64,000 nucleotides of DNA. Source: Alistipes sp. An66. GTDB taxonomy: Bacteria; Bacteroidota; Bacteroidia; Bacteroidales; Rikenellaceae. The position numbers were made by a program, and so were the translations under genes. The DNA lies in the NCBI RefSeq assembly GCF_002161445.1, contig NZ_NFHT01000009.1, positions 1 through 64,000 on the forward strand. The letters run 5' to 3'. This document shows, piece by piece, positions 35,201-45,596 of this stretch (the first letter of the stretch is position 1; each line of letters opens with the position of its first letter). The notes beneath the pieces were generated by a model. That model saw only the letters and a program-made list of their open reading frames with translations. It was not told the origin of the DNA and did no database searches.

Positions 35201-36472
35201 ATGGAGACCATGCTCGACAACGGAAACAAGGACTGTGGCGGCAGTGAATACGGTGGCGGCTGTGAATACGGTGGCGGCTGTGAATACAGTGGCGGCTGTG
35301 AATACAGTGGCAGCTGTGAACACGGCGGTGGCAACGGCGGTGAATACGGCAACGGCGGTGAACACGGCGGTGGCTGTGGGCACGGCGGCAGCGGCTGTAA
35401 CGGCGGGAGTGCGCCGGCGACGGTGCGTCTGGTCGACATCGCCCGGATGGCCGGCGTGTCGGTCGGGACGGTCGACCGCGTGATCCACAACCGGGGCAAG
35501 GTCTCGGCGGAGAATCTCGCGCGGGTCAACGCCGTGCTGCAACGGGTCGACTACCGCCCGAATCTGATCGCACGTTCGCTGGCGTCGGGACGCCGGTATG
35601 TCGTGGCGGTGGTGATGCCGCGCTTTGCGGCCGGGGAGTACTGGGCCGATTTCGAGGCGGGCGTCGTGCGTGCCGAAGCCGAGGCGCGGCGTTACAACGT
35701 CGCGGTGCGGCGGTTCCGCTTCGATCAGTACGACCGTGCGTCGTTCGAGGAGACCCTCGCGGCGCTGCGGGAGGAGCCTGTCGACGGCGTGCTGCTTGCC
35801 ACGCTCTTCGCCGAGCGGGTGATCCCCTTCACCGCGGAGCTCGACGGGCGCGGCATCCCGTATGTCTTTGTCGACTCCGATATCCCCTCCTGCAATCGCC
35901 TGGCTTACTTCGGAACCTCGTCGTTCGATGCCGGGGCGGTCGCCGCGCGCCTGCTCTGCGAACGGCTGGACCCCGGTGCGGACCTCGTCGTGGGGAAGAT
36001 CGTCCACCGCGGCGACGGCGGCTCGAACCAGTGCCGCGAACGCGAACGCGGTTTTCGGGACTACCTCCGGCGGCACGATTTCCGCGGTGCGCTGCACGAC
36101 GTGGCACTGCGTCTGGGCGACGATGCCGGCAATGCCCGCCGGCTCGACGAGCTCTTCGGGTGCCACCCCTCGGTGGCCGGGGCCGTGACCTTCAATTCGA
36201 CGTGCTACATCCTGGCGGGCTACCTCGCTGCGCGGGGACGGCACGACGTGCGGCTGGTGGGCTACGACGTGATCGACCGCAACCGGAGGATGCTGGCCGA
36301 CGGCGTGGTGACGGCCCTCGTGGCCCAACGCCCGGAGGTGCAGGGCTACCGCGGGGTGATGTCGCTGTGCGGGTGGCTGGTCGAGGGGCGGAGACCCGAC
36401 GGGGTCAACAACCTGCCGATCGACATCCTGCTCAAAGAGAACATACCGTATTATACCAACAATATTATCTGA
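35201..36472 (+). CDS. LacI-family regulator with Gly/Cys-rich repeat extension
   Basis: This 423-residue protein has three parts. Residues 12-70 are an unusual low-complexity extension built from hexapeptides such as GGCEYG and GGCEYS (Cys21, 27, 33 and 39 at a strict six-residue spacing), then Gly/Asn/His-rich variants. Residues 75-130 are a classic LacI DNA-binding domain (VRLVDIARMAGVSVGTVDRVIHNRG with hinge helix NLIARSLASGR). The rest is a periplasmic-binding-like sugar sensor (VVAVVMPRFAAGEYW to LPIDILLKENIPYYTNN). It is 7 bp upstream of the mannonate genes, so a hexuronate signal is likely. An in-frame GTG at 35423 could be the true start, making the repeats leader RNA. Confidence 0.82.
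   Translation: METMLDNGNKDCGGSEYGGGCEYGGGCEYSGGCEYSGSCEHGGGNGGEYGNGGEHGGGCGHGGSGCNGGSAPATVRLVDIARMAGVSVGTVDRVIHNRGKVSAENLARVNAVLQRVDYRPNLIARSLASGRRYVVAVVMPRFAAGEYWADFEAGVVRAEAEARRYNVAVRRFRFDQYDRASFEETLAALREEPVDGVLLATLFAERVIPFTAELDGRGIPYVFVDSDIPSCNRLAYFGTSSFDAGAVAARLLCERLDPGADLVVGKIVHRGDGGSNQCRERERGFRDYLRRHDFRGALHDVALRLGDDAGNARRLDELFGCHPSVAGAVTFNSTCYILAGYLAARGRHDVRLVGYDVIDRNRRMLADGVVTALVAQRPEVQGYRGVMSLCGWLVEGRRPDGVNNLPIDILLKENIPYYTNNII
35233..35410 (+). repeat. 18-bp tandem repeat in the LacI-type gene
   Basis: The units read GGTGGCGGCTGTGAATAC or close variants. They are regular at 35251-35310 and degenerate downstream. Every step is a multiple of three, so the reading frame holds. Gain or loss of a unit would change the protein by six residues. 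Confidence 0.8.
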
Positions 36473-36479
36473 ACCAGCT

Positions 36480-37292
36480 ATGAAAAATCTGTTTGACATC
36501 CGCGACCGCGTCGTCGTCGTGACGGGCGGAGCCGGAATTCTGGGACGTTCGATCTGCGCCTATCTGGCCGAACAGGGCGCAAAGGTGGTCGTATTGGACC
36601 GCGACGAGAAGGCCGGCGAGGAGCTTGTCGGCTCGATCCGCGCGCAGGGCGGCGAGGCGCTCTTCCTCGTGACCGACGTACTGAACCGCGAGGTGCTGGA
36701 AGCCAACCGCGATGCGATTCTGAAAGCCTACGGCCACATCGACGTGCTGCTGAATGCCGCGGGCGGCAACATGGGCGGTGCGACGATCGCGCCGGACAAG
36801 TCGTTCCTCGATCTGGAAATCGACGCCTTCAAGAAGGTCGTGGACCTGAACCTCTTCGGCACGGTGCTCCCGACGACGGTCTTCGGCGAGGCCATGACGG
36901 CCCGCCGGAAGGGTGTGATCGTCAACTTCTGCTCGGAGTCGGCGCTTCGTCCGCTGACCCGCGTGGTGGGCTACGGCGCCGCGAAGGCCGCCATCGGCAA
37001 CTACACGAAGTACATGGCCGCCGAACTGGCCATGAAGTTCAGCCCCGAGATGCGTGTGAACGCCATCGTGCCGGGCTTCCTGCTGACGAATCAGAACCGC
37101 ACGCTGCTGACCAATCCCGACGGCTCCTATACGGACCGTGCGCGGACGATCATCGCCCACACGCCCGCGGGCCGCTTCGCCGAGCCCGAGGAGCTGCTGG
37201 GTACGATCCACTACCTGATCAGCGATGCCTCGTCGTTCGTGACCGGCGCGCTGGCCGTTGTCGACGGCGGTTTCGACGCCTTCTCGATCTAA
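36480..37292 (+). CDS. SDR-family D-mannonate oxidoreductase
   Basis: This 270-residue short-chain dehydrogenase has the NAD(P) motif TGGAGILG (residues 15-22), NAAGG in the fourth strand and the catalytic YGAAK. It closely fits the SDR-type fructuronate/mannonate oxidoreductases (functional equivalents of UxuB) found beside uxuA in Bacteroidota. The reaction is D-fructuronate to D-mannonate. It lies between the LacI-type regulator (7 bp) and uxuA (20 bp). The enzyme family is certain. The substrate is inferred from the neighbour. Confidence 0.85.
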   Translation: MKNLFDIRDRVVVVTGGAGILGRSICAYLAEQGAKVVVLDRDEKAGEELVGSIRAQGGEALFLVTDVLNREVLEANRDAILKAYGHIDVLLNAAGGNMGGATIAPDKSFLDLEIDAFKKVVDLNLFGTVLPTTVFGEAMTARRKGVIVNFCSESALRPLTRVVGYGAAKAAIGNYTKYMAAELAMKFSPEMRVNAIVPGFLLTNQNRTLLTNPDGSYTDRARTIIAHTPAGRFAEPEELLGTIHYLISDASSFVTGALAVVDGGFDAFSI

Positions 37293-37312
37293 TCCGTAAA
37301 AACAGAGTCATT

Positions 37313-38491
37313 ATGTATCTTTGCAAACAATCGTGGCGGTGGTACGGGCCGAACGATCCCGTGAGCCTCGCGGACATCCGCCAGGCCGGAGCCACCGATA
37401 TCGTCAACGCCCTGCACCATATTCCCAACGGCGAGGTGTGGTCCGTGGAGGAGATCCGCAAGCGGCAGCAGATGATCGCCGATGCGGGCCTCGTGTGGTC
37501 GGTCGTGGAGAGCATCCCGGTGCACGAGCACATCAAGACCCGCACGGGCGACTTCCAGCCCTATATCGAGAATTACAAGCAGTCGATCCGCAACCTGGCG
37601 GCGTGCGGCATCCACGTCATCACCTACAACTTCATGCCGGTGCTGGACTGGACGCGCACGAACCTCGCCTATGAGCTTCCCGACGGGTCGCGGGCGCTGC
37701 GTTTCGAACGCGCGGCCTTCGTGGCCTTCGACCTCTTCATCCTGAAACGTCCGGGCGCCGAGCAGGAGTATTCGGCCGAGGAGCGTGCCGCCGCAAAGGC
37801 CCGCTACGAACGGATGGACGCCGCGGAGATCGAGCTCATCACGCGCAACATGATCGCCGGACTTCCGGGTTCGGAGGAGAGCTTCACGCTGGAACAGTTC
37901 CAGAAGGAGCTGGACCGCTACAAGGGCGTCACGGCCGAGGTGCTGCGCGGGAACCTGATCGCCTTCCTGCGCGAGGTGGCGCCGGTGGCCGACGAGGTGG
38001 GTTCGGTGCTGGCGATCCACCCCGACGATCCTCCGTTCTCGATCCTCGGGCTGCCGCGCATCCTCTCCACGGAGGAGGATTTTCGGAAACTGGTCGAGGC
38101 GGTTCCCAATGCCTCGAACGGACTTTGCCTCTGTACGGGGTCGTTCGGCGTCTCGGCGAAGAACGACCTGCCGGGGATGATGCGCCGCTGGGGCGACCGG
38201 GTGAATTTCGTGCACCTGCGCTCGACGCAGCGCGACGCCGCGGGCAACTTCTTCGAGGCGAACCACCTCGAAGGCGACGTGCCGATGTACGAGGTGATGA
38301 AGGCCTTTTTGGAGATCCAGCAGCGGCGCAAGGTCTCGATTCCGATGCGTCCGGACCACGGGCACCAGATGATCGACGACCTGAAAAAGCGGACCAATCC
38401 GGGTTATTCGTGCCTGGGGCGTCTGCGCGGACTCGCCGAGCTGCGGGGGCTGGAAATGGGCATCGCCCGCTCGCTCTTCGCCGACAAGTAA
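37313..38491 (+). CDS. uxuA: mannonate dehydratase
   Basis: This 392-residue cytoplasmic enzyme dehydrates D-mannonate to 2-keto-3-deoxy-D-gluconate, the key step of glucuronate breakdown. The UxuA signatures are [37 protein letters not shown] at the N-terminus, [14 protein letters not shown] (about residue 104), [24 protein letters not shown] and [22 protein letters not shown] completes the set and carries metal ligands. Length and order match the family. It ends the regulator-SDR-uxuA unit, and a hairpin follows 22 bp later. The KDG kinase and aldolase needed afterwards are not in the window. Confidence 0.95.
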   Translation: MYLCKQSWRWYGPNDPVSLADIRQAGATDIVNALHHIPNGEVWSVEEIRKRQQMIADAGLVWSVVESIPVHEHIKTRTGDFQPYIENYKQSIRNLAACGIHVITYNFMPVLDWTRTNLAYELPDGSRALRFERAAFVAFDLFILKRPGAEQEYSAEERAAAKARYERMDAAEIELITRNMIAGLPGSEESFTLEQFQKELDRYKGVTAEVLRGNLIAFLREVAPVADEVGSVLAIHPDDPPFSILGLPRILSTEEDFRKLVEAVPNASNGLCLCTGSFGVSAKNDLPGMMRRWGDRVNFVHLRSTQRDAAGNFFEANHLEGDVPMYEVMKAFLEIQQRRKVSIPMRPDHGHQMIDDLKKRTNPGYSCLGRLRGLAELRGLEMGIARSLFADK

Positions 38492-38513
38492 CGGCGCGGT
38501 GTGCGCATGAAAA

Positions 38514-38543
38514 GAGGGTCTCCCGGATTGCCGGGGGACCCTC
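38514..38543. terminator. bidirectional hairpin after uxuA
   Basis: GAGGGTC-CCCGG pairs with CCGGG-GACCCTC. The minus-strand side continues into CTTTTC, serving the lipoprotein gene that ends at 38568, and the plus side has TTTT after a few bases. Confidence 0.65.
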
Positions 38544-38567
38544 GCCGTTTTCGGGACGGACTTCTAT

Positions 38568-39185
38568 CTATTGGTTGGCTGTCGTGGAGCCCTGCGCCGG
38601 GGCCGGCGTGACGGTTTCGGTGATGTCGACCTCGGTTACGACCCACTGGAAGAGATCGTTGGCGCACTGGCTCTGCAACTGGGCGAGCTGGGACATGTCG
38701 GTCGTGTCGGCGAGGATGGCGTTGAAGAACTGATCCATCGTCAGGTAGGTGTCGTTGACCTTCTGGGCGAAGCAGTTGTAGAAGGCCTTCTGCTGTTCGT
38801 GGTCGAGGCCTGCCGGAAGCACGCCCTGGGCTACGAGGGTGTTGTAGGGGAAGATGTGGCGCATGTTACGGGCATCGGCGTTGAGTTCGTCGACGATCTC
38901 CGTGACGACGACCATGTCGACCGTATCGTCGACGCCGTCCATCTGGATGAATTCCACGTAGACGGGATAGGCGTTTTCGAGGGTTCCGGCGACCTGGTCG
39001 GAGAAGAGGACGAATTCGGCATCGGTCAGGTTGTCGAGATAGATCATCTGACGGTAGGCGCGCAGGGCTTCGCGCATGGCTTTGCGCTGTTCGTGGTTCC
39101 ACTGGCGTTGTTTGGAACAGCCGATGAAGCCTGCGGCGAGGATCGCCAGCAGGGGCAGACAGAGGAGTAATTTTTTCATCTTCAT
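38568..39185 (-). CDS. hypothetical lipoprotein
   Basis: This 205-residue protein has a clear lipoprotein signal (MKMKKLLLCLPLLAILAAGFIGC, Cys23). The mature part is helical and acidic (QRKAMREALRAYRQMIYLDNLTDAEFVLFSDQVAGTLENAYPVYVEFIQM) and ends in a Thr/Pro/Ala-rich tail. I do not recognise a named family. The start at 39185 (or ATG two codons later) gives the best signal peptide. The gene is alone between convergent uxuA and the divergent MmcQ/YjbR gene. Confidence 0.75.
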   Translation of the reverse strand: MKMKKLLLCLPLLAILAAGFIGCSKQRQWNHEQRKAMREALRAYRQMIYLDNLTDAEFVLFSDQVAGTLENAYPVYVEFIQMDGVDDTVDMVVVTEIVDELNADARNMRHIFPYNTLVAQGVLPAGLDHEQQKAFYNCFAQKVNDTYLTMDQFFNAILADTTDMSQLAQLQSQCANDLFQWVVTEVDITETVTPAPAQGSTTANQ

Positions 39186-39266
39186 GCAGATTTTGGTTTT
39201 ACTTCGGCAGAGAGAGCAATCCGTGTGCCAAAAAAATCGTATCTTGCACAACAAAACCTGCCGGAG

Positions 39267-39650
39267 ATGGATATCGAGGAATTTCGGGACTACTGCCTGT
39301 CGCTGCCGCTGACCGAGGAGACGACGCCCTTCGATGAAACGACGTTGGTCTACAAGATCGGCGGACGGATGTATGCATGTGCCGACATGGCGGATTTCGG
39401 CTGGGTGGCGGTGAAGTGCGACCCGGACGAGGCGCTGCGGCTGCGGGAACGTTATCCGGAGGTCGGTGAGGCGTGGCACTTCGACAAGCGGCATTGGAAC
39501 GGGATCCGCACGGACGGCGATCTCCCGGAAGCCTTCATCCGCGAACAGATCCGCAATTCATATCTGCTGGTTGTACACCGCAATGTCACGCCGCGCTCCC
39601 TGCGCGACGAGATTCTCCGTTGCATCGAGAAACAGGGACTGTCCGAATGA
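39267..39650 (+). CDS. MmcQ/YjbR family protein
   Basis: This 127-residue protein matches the CyaY-like fold family MmcQ/YjbR: it begins MDIEEFRDYCLSLPLTEETTPFDE, then VYKIGGRMYACADM, VAVKCDPDEALRLRERYPEV, and HWNGIRTDGDLPEAFIREQIRNSYLLV. Family members are often annotated DNA-binding, with little direct evidence. The ATG at 39267 is chosen because the family begins exactly there. An upstream in-frame ATG at 39225 would add 14 unrelated residues. It appears to be a single-gene unit. Confidence 0.88.
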   Translation: MDIEEFRDYCLSLPLTEETTPFDETTLVYKIGGRMYACADMADFGWVAVKCDPDEALRLRERYPEVGEAWHFDKRHWNGIRTDGDLPEAFIREQIRNSYLLVVHRNVTPRSLRDEILRCIEKQGLSE

Positions 39651-39733
39651 TAAATGATAGTTGTTTGGACACAGTCAGTCTGATGTTATCGATGTAGAGA
39701 CAATATAAATTGAACAATAATGATTTTAAGGAG

Positions 39734-40711
39734 ATGGTTTCGATTCTGATTCCTGTTTACAATGCGGCTGAATTTCTGCGCCAGTGTCTTGATAGTATTG
39801 TATCTCAAACCTACCAAGAACTTCAAGTGGTCATCATTGATGATGGCTCGACGGATGATTCCTTGTCGATCTGTGAGGAATATGCAACCAAACACGCCTA
39901 TTTTGAAGTGTATCACCAAGAAAATATTGGAGTGGCAGAGACCCGAAATAGGCTGTTGGACCATGTTGCTGGTGATTATGTACTGTTTATAGATGCCGAT
40001 GACTGGATTGACCCGCAAATGGTTGAATATTTGGAAACAAAGGCACGAACTTTCCATGCGGATATTGTTACATGTCATGCATTCATTTTTGAAAATGACA
40101 AGGTTGAGAATAATGTTTCCGCCGCTGTTTTTCCGGTTCAGGAAGAGGTCTGGGATCGGGAACGTATCGTCCGAGAGTTTTTAGGACCCAATGCTTTCAT
40201 GCATGTTTTGTGGAGTAAACTTTTTGATGCGAAGTTTGTAAGAAATGCCCGGTTTGTGAAAGAGATTAGTCACGGTGAGGATTCTTTGTTTGTGTGGCAA
40301 CTTTTTCAGAAGGTCGAAAAAGTGGTGATGACTACCCGGAAATTGTATCATTATCGAATGTCGGCAACCAGTATAACTCATCAGTCGTTCAGTCTGAAAA
40401 AGATGTCTCTTTTAGTGGCATGTGAACGAATCTATGAGGATACAGTTCGTTTTTGGCCCCAATATGTTGATTTTGCCCGAGCTAATTTGTGTTTGGCTAA
40501 TATGCAATTGCTTATTTCCGCTGCTCAATGTAATTATAAAAATAAGGAGCAAATTCAAAAATTACAGCGAGATTTTCGTAAAAATTTGACATGTTTGAAG
40601 CGGGTAAATTTGGTTGATTGCAGATTGTTGCGTAAAGCGATTTTTCTTTCGCATGGGTATTTTCTCTATCGAATCATGCTACTTTTAAGACGAGTAACAG
40701 TAACGGTTTGA
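39734..40711 (+). CDS. family 2 glycosyltransferase, AT-rich
   Basis: This 325-residue GT-A enzyme begins MVSILIPVYNAAEFLRQCLDS and has DDGSTDDS and the DxD-type FIDADDWIDP, then EDSLFVWQ in the acceptor region. It should transfer a sugar onto a surface polysaccharide. The ATG at 39734 fits the family N-terminus. A TTG at 39710 in frame would add eight residues. The gene is strikingly AT-rich compared with its neighbours (for example, only 17 of the 60 bases from 40501 are G or C), and codons end in A/T. It stands alone, with no other polysaccharide genes around, so it probably arrived by horizontal transfer or is the remnant of a larger cluster. Confidence 0.9.
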   Translation: MVSILIPVYNAAEFLRQCLDSIVSQTYQELQVVIIDDGSTDDSLSICEEYATKHAYFEVYHQENIGVAETRNRLLDHVAGDYVLFIDADDWIDPQMVEYLETKARTFHADIVTCHAFIFENDKVENNVSAAVFPVQEEVWDRERIVREFLGPNAFMHVLWSKLFDAKFVRNARFVKEISHGEDSLFVWQLFQKVEKVVMTTRKLYHYRMSATSITHQSFSLKKMSLLVACERIYEDTVRFWPQYVDFARANLCLANMQLLISAAQCNYKNKEQIQKLQRDFRKNLTCLKRVNLVDCRLLRKAIFLSHGYFLYRIMLLLRRVTVTV

Positions 40712-40771
40712 TTCCAATTAAATGCTTTGATCGGTTGCTTGATCAGAAACAGAAAAGGGGTGAATAGTAAA

Positions 40772-40811
40772 ATATCAAGGTCGGATGAAACATTTCATCC
40801 GACCTTGATAT
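40772..40811. terminator. long perfect hairpin between convergent genes
   Basis: An 18-bp perfect stem (ATATCAAGGTCGGATGAA and its complement) closes a 4-base ACAT loop between the glycosyltransferase and galM stops. The minus-strand side continues ATTTTAC. It probably terminates both transcripts. Confidence 0.75.
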
Positions 40812-40835
40812 TGATTATCGAATACTTTTTCCGTG

Positions 40836-41891
40836 TCAGCAGGTGCCGAAGCGGAAGACGATCTTCTGGCAGTAGAACTCGTCGGGGTGGAGCAGCGGCG
40901 AAGGGAACTCCGGATGGTTCACCGCATCGGGGTAGTTCTGGCACTCCATCGCCACGCCGGCGTAATCCTCGTAACGACCGCCCGATTTCGTCTCGGGGCA
41001 GCCGCCCGAAAGCCAGTTCCCGGTGTAGATCATCACGCTGGGCTGCGACGTCAGGACCGTCACCGTGCGGCCCGACTTCGTTTCGCGCAGCGTCCCCACT
41101 TCGCCCAGAATGCCGGGCTTCCAGCCGTCGATCACGAACGGATGGTCGTAACCGCGGAAGTCGCGGATGTGGTTGAACTCCGCGTCGATGCCCGGCCGGA
41201 ACGAACGGAACTCGCGGAAATCCTGCGGCGTGCCCTCCACATCGAGCAATTTTCCCGTAGGGATCTGCTTGTCGTTCATTTCCAGAATTTTCGAGCTGTT
41301 CAGCTGCAACTCGTGGTCGAGCACCGAACCGCTCTCTTCGCCCGCGAGGTTGAAGTAGACGTGGTTCGTGAGGTTCACGACCGTCGTCCGCGTGGTCTTG
41401 GCCTTGTAGGTGATTTCCAGTGCGTTGTCGTCGTCGAAGTCGAACACCGCCTCGACATACAGTTCGCCGGGATAGCCTTGGTCGCCGTCCTCCGACGTGA
41501 GGGCCATCACCACGCGGTTGGTCTCCACGCGGCTCTCCCAGACGCGGTTGGCGAAGTTCTTCGTACCGCCGTGGAGGTGGTTCACGCCGTTGTTGACTTC
41601 GAGGCGGTACTCCTTGCCGTCGACCGTCATGCGCCCGAAGGCGATGCGGTTGGCGCAGCGCCCGACGCTCTTTCCCGAGGCGGCCCCGTCGAAGAAGTAG
41701 CCTTCGGGATGCTTGTAGCCCAGCACGACGTCGGCCATGCGGCCCTCGCGGTCGGGCATCTTCACGGAGACGATCGCCGCTCCGAAGTTCGACAGCTGCA
41801 CCTCGGCGCCCTTGTCGTTGCGCAGCGTATAGAGGATGATCGCTTCACCCTCGGGGGTCATGCCCCATACGTTCTGTTCAATACTTACCAT
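40836..41891 (-). CDS. galM: aldose 1-epimerase (galactose mutarotase)
   Basis: This 351-residue enzyme interconverts alpha and beta anomers of aldohexoses. The family signatures are LSNFGAAIVSVKMPDREG, GRCANRIAFGR, the catalytic-His segment NHLHGGTKNF (about 104-113), LTNHVYFNLAGEESGSVLDHEL and VMIYTGNWLSGG. The C-terminal ALECQNYPD equivalent AMECQNYPDAVNHPEFPSPLL is also present. No signal peptide is evident, so it should be cytoplasmic. It lies 40 bp downstream of gltX on the same strand and may be the last gene of a ychF-SIMPL-gltX-galM unit. Confidence 0.94.
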   Translation of the reverse strand: MVSIEQNVWGMTPEGEAIILYTLRNDKGAEVQLSNFGAAIVSVKMPDREGRMADVVLGYKHPEGYFFDGAASGKSVGRCANRIAFGRMTVDGKEYRLEVNNGVNHLHGGTKNFANRVWESRVETNRVVMALTSEDGDQGYPGELYVEAVFDFDDDNALEITYKAKTTRTTVVNLTNHVYFNLAGEESGSVLDHELQLNSSKILEMNDKQIPTGKLLDVEGTPQDFREFRSFRPGIDAEFNHIRDFRGYDHPFVIDGWKPGILGEVGTLRETKSGRTVTVLTSQPSVMIYTGNWLSGGCPETKSGGRYEDYAGVAMECQNYPDAVNHPEFPSPLLHPDEFYCQKIVFRFGTC

Positions 41892-41931
41892 GTTCCGTGT
41901 AGTTTTAGATTCGTTCGTGTTTCCGGGGAAG

Positions 41932-43473
41932 CTATTCGACCGGGGGCAGCACTTCGAGGATGCGGTCGATGCGGCGCAGGCACTCCTCCTTGCCGATGAA
42001 GGCCGTGACGTCGTACATCCCGGGGCCCTTGCCGGCGCCCACGAGGGCCAGCCGCAGCGTGTTCATCACCTGTCCCATGCCGTATCCCTTCTCCTCGATC
42101 CAGGCGTGGACGATGCGTTCGGTGTTTTCGAGCGAGAAGTCGTCGATCGAGGCAAGGACTTCGCGCACCTCGCGCAGGATCGCCGGGTTCTGCCCCTTCC
42201 AGTACTTGCGGGTCTGCTTCTCCTCGTATTCGGTCGGCGCGACGAAGAAGAACGACGTCAGGTCCCACAGGTCGGTGATGAACGTGGCACGCTCCTTCAT
42301 GATTCCGGCGGCCTTGCCGGCCAGTTCGTCCGACACCTCGATGCCGTGCCCGCGCAGGATCGGCTGGTAGAGCGCGGCCAGTTCGGCGTCGGTCTTGTGG
42401 TGCATGTACTGGGCGTTGAACCACTTGGCCTTGTCGGGCTGGAAGCGGGCGCCGGATTTCGAGACGCGTTCCAGCGAGAAGCTGTCGATGAGCTCCTGCA
42501 TCGAGAAGATCTCCTGCTCGGTGCCGGGGTTCCAGCCCAGCAGCGCCAGCATGTTGATGAACGCCTCGGGGAAGTAGCCGTCCTCGCGGTATCCGCGGGC
42601 CGTCTCGCCCGTCGTCGGGGATTTCCAGAAGAGCGGGAAGACCGGGAATCCCATCTTGTCGCCGTCGCGCTTCGAGAGCTTGCCGCCGCCGGTGGGTTTG
42701 AGCAGCAGCGGCAGGTGTGCGAAGGCGGGCTGCGAATCCTCCCACCCGAAGGCCTTGTAGAGCAGGTAGTGCAACGGCAGCGAGGGCAGCCACTCTTCGC
42801 CGCGGATGACGTGCGAGACCTCCATCAGGTGGTCGTCGACGATGTTCGCGAGGTGGTAGGTCGGCAGGGCGTCGGCCGACTTGTAGAGCACCTTGTCGTC
42901 GAGCGTCGAGGTGTTGACCTCGACGTGTCCGCGGATCAGGTCGTCCATCTCGACCAGCTGGTTTTCGGGCATCTTGAAGCGGATGACCCACTGGTCTCCG
43001 CGGTCGATGCGGGCCCGGACCTCCTCGGCCGGGAGGGCCAGCGACGTGGCCAGTTTCCCGCGCACGGCGTAGTTGTAGGCGAAGGCCTCGCCGCGCGCTT
43101 CGGCCTCCCGGCGCAGCGCGTCGAGCTCCTCGGCCGTATCGAAGGCGTAGTAGGCCCAGCCGGCCTCGACGAGCTGCAAGGCGTATTTGAGATAGATTTC
43201 GCGGCGTTCGCTCTGGCGGTAGGGGGCGTGGGGGCCTCCGACGCCGACGCCCTCGTCGATCTGGATGCCGCACCAGCGGAGCGACTCCATGATGTACTCC
43301 TCGGCGCCGGGAACGAAGCGCTGCGAGTCGGTATCTTCGATGCGGAGGATCATCGTACCGCCGTGCTGGCGGGCGAAGAGGTAGTTGTAGAGAGCCGTGC
43401 GGACGCCGCCGATGTGGAGCGGTCCGGTGGGGCTGGGTGCGAAGCGCACCCGGACAGGTCTTTTCATGGACAT
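41932..43473 (-). CDS. gltX: glutamyl-tRNA synthetase
   Basis: This 513-residue class I synthetase charges tRNA-Glu. The HIGH-type motif is [13 protein letters not shown] (residues 11-23) and the KMSKS-type motif is [10 protein letters not shown]. The anticodon-binding helical domain follows, ending [15 protein letters not shown]. The nondiscriminating form cannot be excluded, although glnS is also encoded at 51293, so misacylation via GatCAB need not be invoked. ATG at 43467 is an equally good start. The SIMPL-domain gene ends 25 bp upstream. Confidence 0.96.
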   Translation of the reverse strand: MSMKRPVRVRFAPSPTGPLHIGGVRTALYNYLFARQHGGTMILRIEDTDSQRFVPGAEEYIMESLRWCGIQIDEGVGVGGPHAPYRQSERREIYLKYALQLVEAGWAYYAFDTAEELDALRREAEARGEAFAYNYAVRGKLATSLALPAEEVRARIDRGDQWVIRFKMPENQLVEMDDLIRGHVEVNTSTLDDKVLYKSADALPTYHLANIVDDHLMEVSHVIRGEEWLPSLPLHYLLYKAFGWEDSQPAFAHLPLLLKPTGGGKLSKRDGDKMGFPVFPLFWKSPTTGETARGYREDGYFPEAFINMLALLGWNPGTEQEIFSMQELIDSFSLERVSKSGARFQPDKAKWFNAQYMHHKTDAELAALYQPILRGHGIEVSDELAGKAAGIMKERATFITDLWDLTSFFFVAPTEYEEKQTRKYWKGQNPAILREVREVLASIDDFSLENTERIVHAWIEEKGYGMGQVMNTLRLALVGAGKGPGMYDVTAFIGKEECLRRIDRILEVLPPVE

Positions 43474-43498
43474 TTATGCTGTTTTTGTTATTTTTAGC

Positions 43499-44233
43499 TT
43501 ATTTCACCCGGTATTCGATCCGCATGGTGATGCGGGCCTTCTTGTTGCGGCTCGACGTGTTGAACGACCCGCCGGCCGAGAACTCCTCGTTGGTGTTGGC
43601 GCCGGTGATCTGGAAAACCCCCATGCGGGCCGAGGCCACGCGGCCGATCTTCGTTCCGGCGTTCTCGGCGATCTTCTGGGCGCGCATCCGGGCGTCGGCC
43701 GAGGCGGTCTCGATGAGTCCCATCTTCACGTCGTCGAGTTTCGTGTAGTAGTAGTCCGGGGCGTAGGCCTCGATCGAGACGCCCTGTGCGATGAGCGAGG
43801 AGATTTCCCGCGAGATGGTCTCCACGCGCTCCACGTCGTGCGACTCGACCGTGAAGCGCTGCCGCAGCCGGTAGCAGCGGAAGCGTTCGCCGGCCCAGTT
43901 GCCGTTGGCGTTGTAGACCGGGTCGAACTGCTTGTCGACGTTGACGAACTCGAAGACCACGGCATCGGCCGGGAGTCCCTTCTCTTCGAGGTAGTGCTGG
44001 ACCTTGGCCTTGCTCTGCTCGATCTGGGCGTATCCGGCGGCAACCTGCTGGGCTTCGGCCGTGAGGGTGCCGGACCAGACGATCAGGTCGGAGGTGAACT
44101 CCGTTTCGCCCAATCCTGTCACGACGATCGTGTCCTGCGAACGGTACTTGTAGGTGTAGGCTCGTGCGAGCACGGCGGCGCAGACGATGGCTGCAATTCC
44201 CAAAAGGAGGTACTTCGCGTTTTTCATGGTCAA
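43499..44233 (-). CDS. SIMPL domain-containing protein
   Basis: This 244-residue protein has an N-terminal hydrophobic anchor or signal (residues 7-25, YLLLGIAAIVCAAVLA). A SIMPL (DUF541) domain follows: IVVTGLGETEFTSDLIVWSGTLTAEA, a central AYAPDYYYTKLDDVKMGLIETASADARMRAQKIAENAGTKIGRV, and a C-terminal strand RITMRIEYRV. The family is periplasmic and of unclear function, with some members linked to oxidative stress or signalling. It precedes gltX by 25 bp. Confidence 0.88.
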   Translation of the reverse strand: MTMKNAKYLLLGIAAIVCAAVLARAYTYKYRSQDTIVVTGLGETEFTSDLIVWSGTLTAEAQQVAAGYAQIEQSKAKVQHYLEEKGLPADAVVFEFVNVDKQFDPVYNANGNWAGERFRCYRLRQRFTVESHDVERVETISREISSLIAQGVSIEAYAPDYYYTKLDDVKMGLIETASADARMRAQKIAENAGTKIGRVASARMGVFQITGANTNEEFSAGGSFNTSSRNKKARITMRIEYRVK

Positions 44234-44325
44234 CCGGTTTTTCGGGTACGTTATTCGTGTTCTCTTTTCTCGTTTTGTTTTCCTTCACATCACTCTTTCT
44301 TCCTCCGCTCTTGTCCTTCCCGGGG

Positions 44326-45426
<1,101 letters not shown>

Positions 45427-45454
45427 GTATTTCGGGTTTTTGATATTCGCAGCG

Positions 45455-45462
45455 CAAAGATA
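45455..45462 (-). promoter_or_regulatory. putative -7 element of ychF
   Basis: TATCTTTG on the minus strand, 28 bp before the ychF ATG, in the divergent gap. Confidence 0.55.
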
Positions 45463-45544
45463 GTGAATTTTATCGGAGTTGCGCCCCTTTGCGGGGGTGA
45501 AAATCGTCCGGCGGGGTGTTGTGGAAAATTATCCCGGGGATTGT

Positions 45545-45575
45545 TTTGCCGAACGGAGGTTTATGCGTATCTTTG
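45545..45575 (+). promoter_or_regulatory. promoter of the Pro/Ala-rich protein operon
   Basis: TTTG at 45545-45548, a 19-bp spacer and TATCTTTG at 45568-45575 form a textbook Bacteroidota promoter. The ATG at 45597 follows after 21 bp. Confidence 0.75.
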
Positions 45576-45596
45576 AAGGTCTAAACTGAACGGACC

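Noticed and set aside
39225..39266. Longer start for the MmcQ/YjbR protein
   Set aside because: The extra 14 residues do not match the family, whose members begin at the MDIEEFRDYC position.
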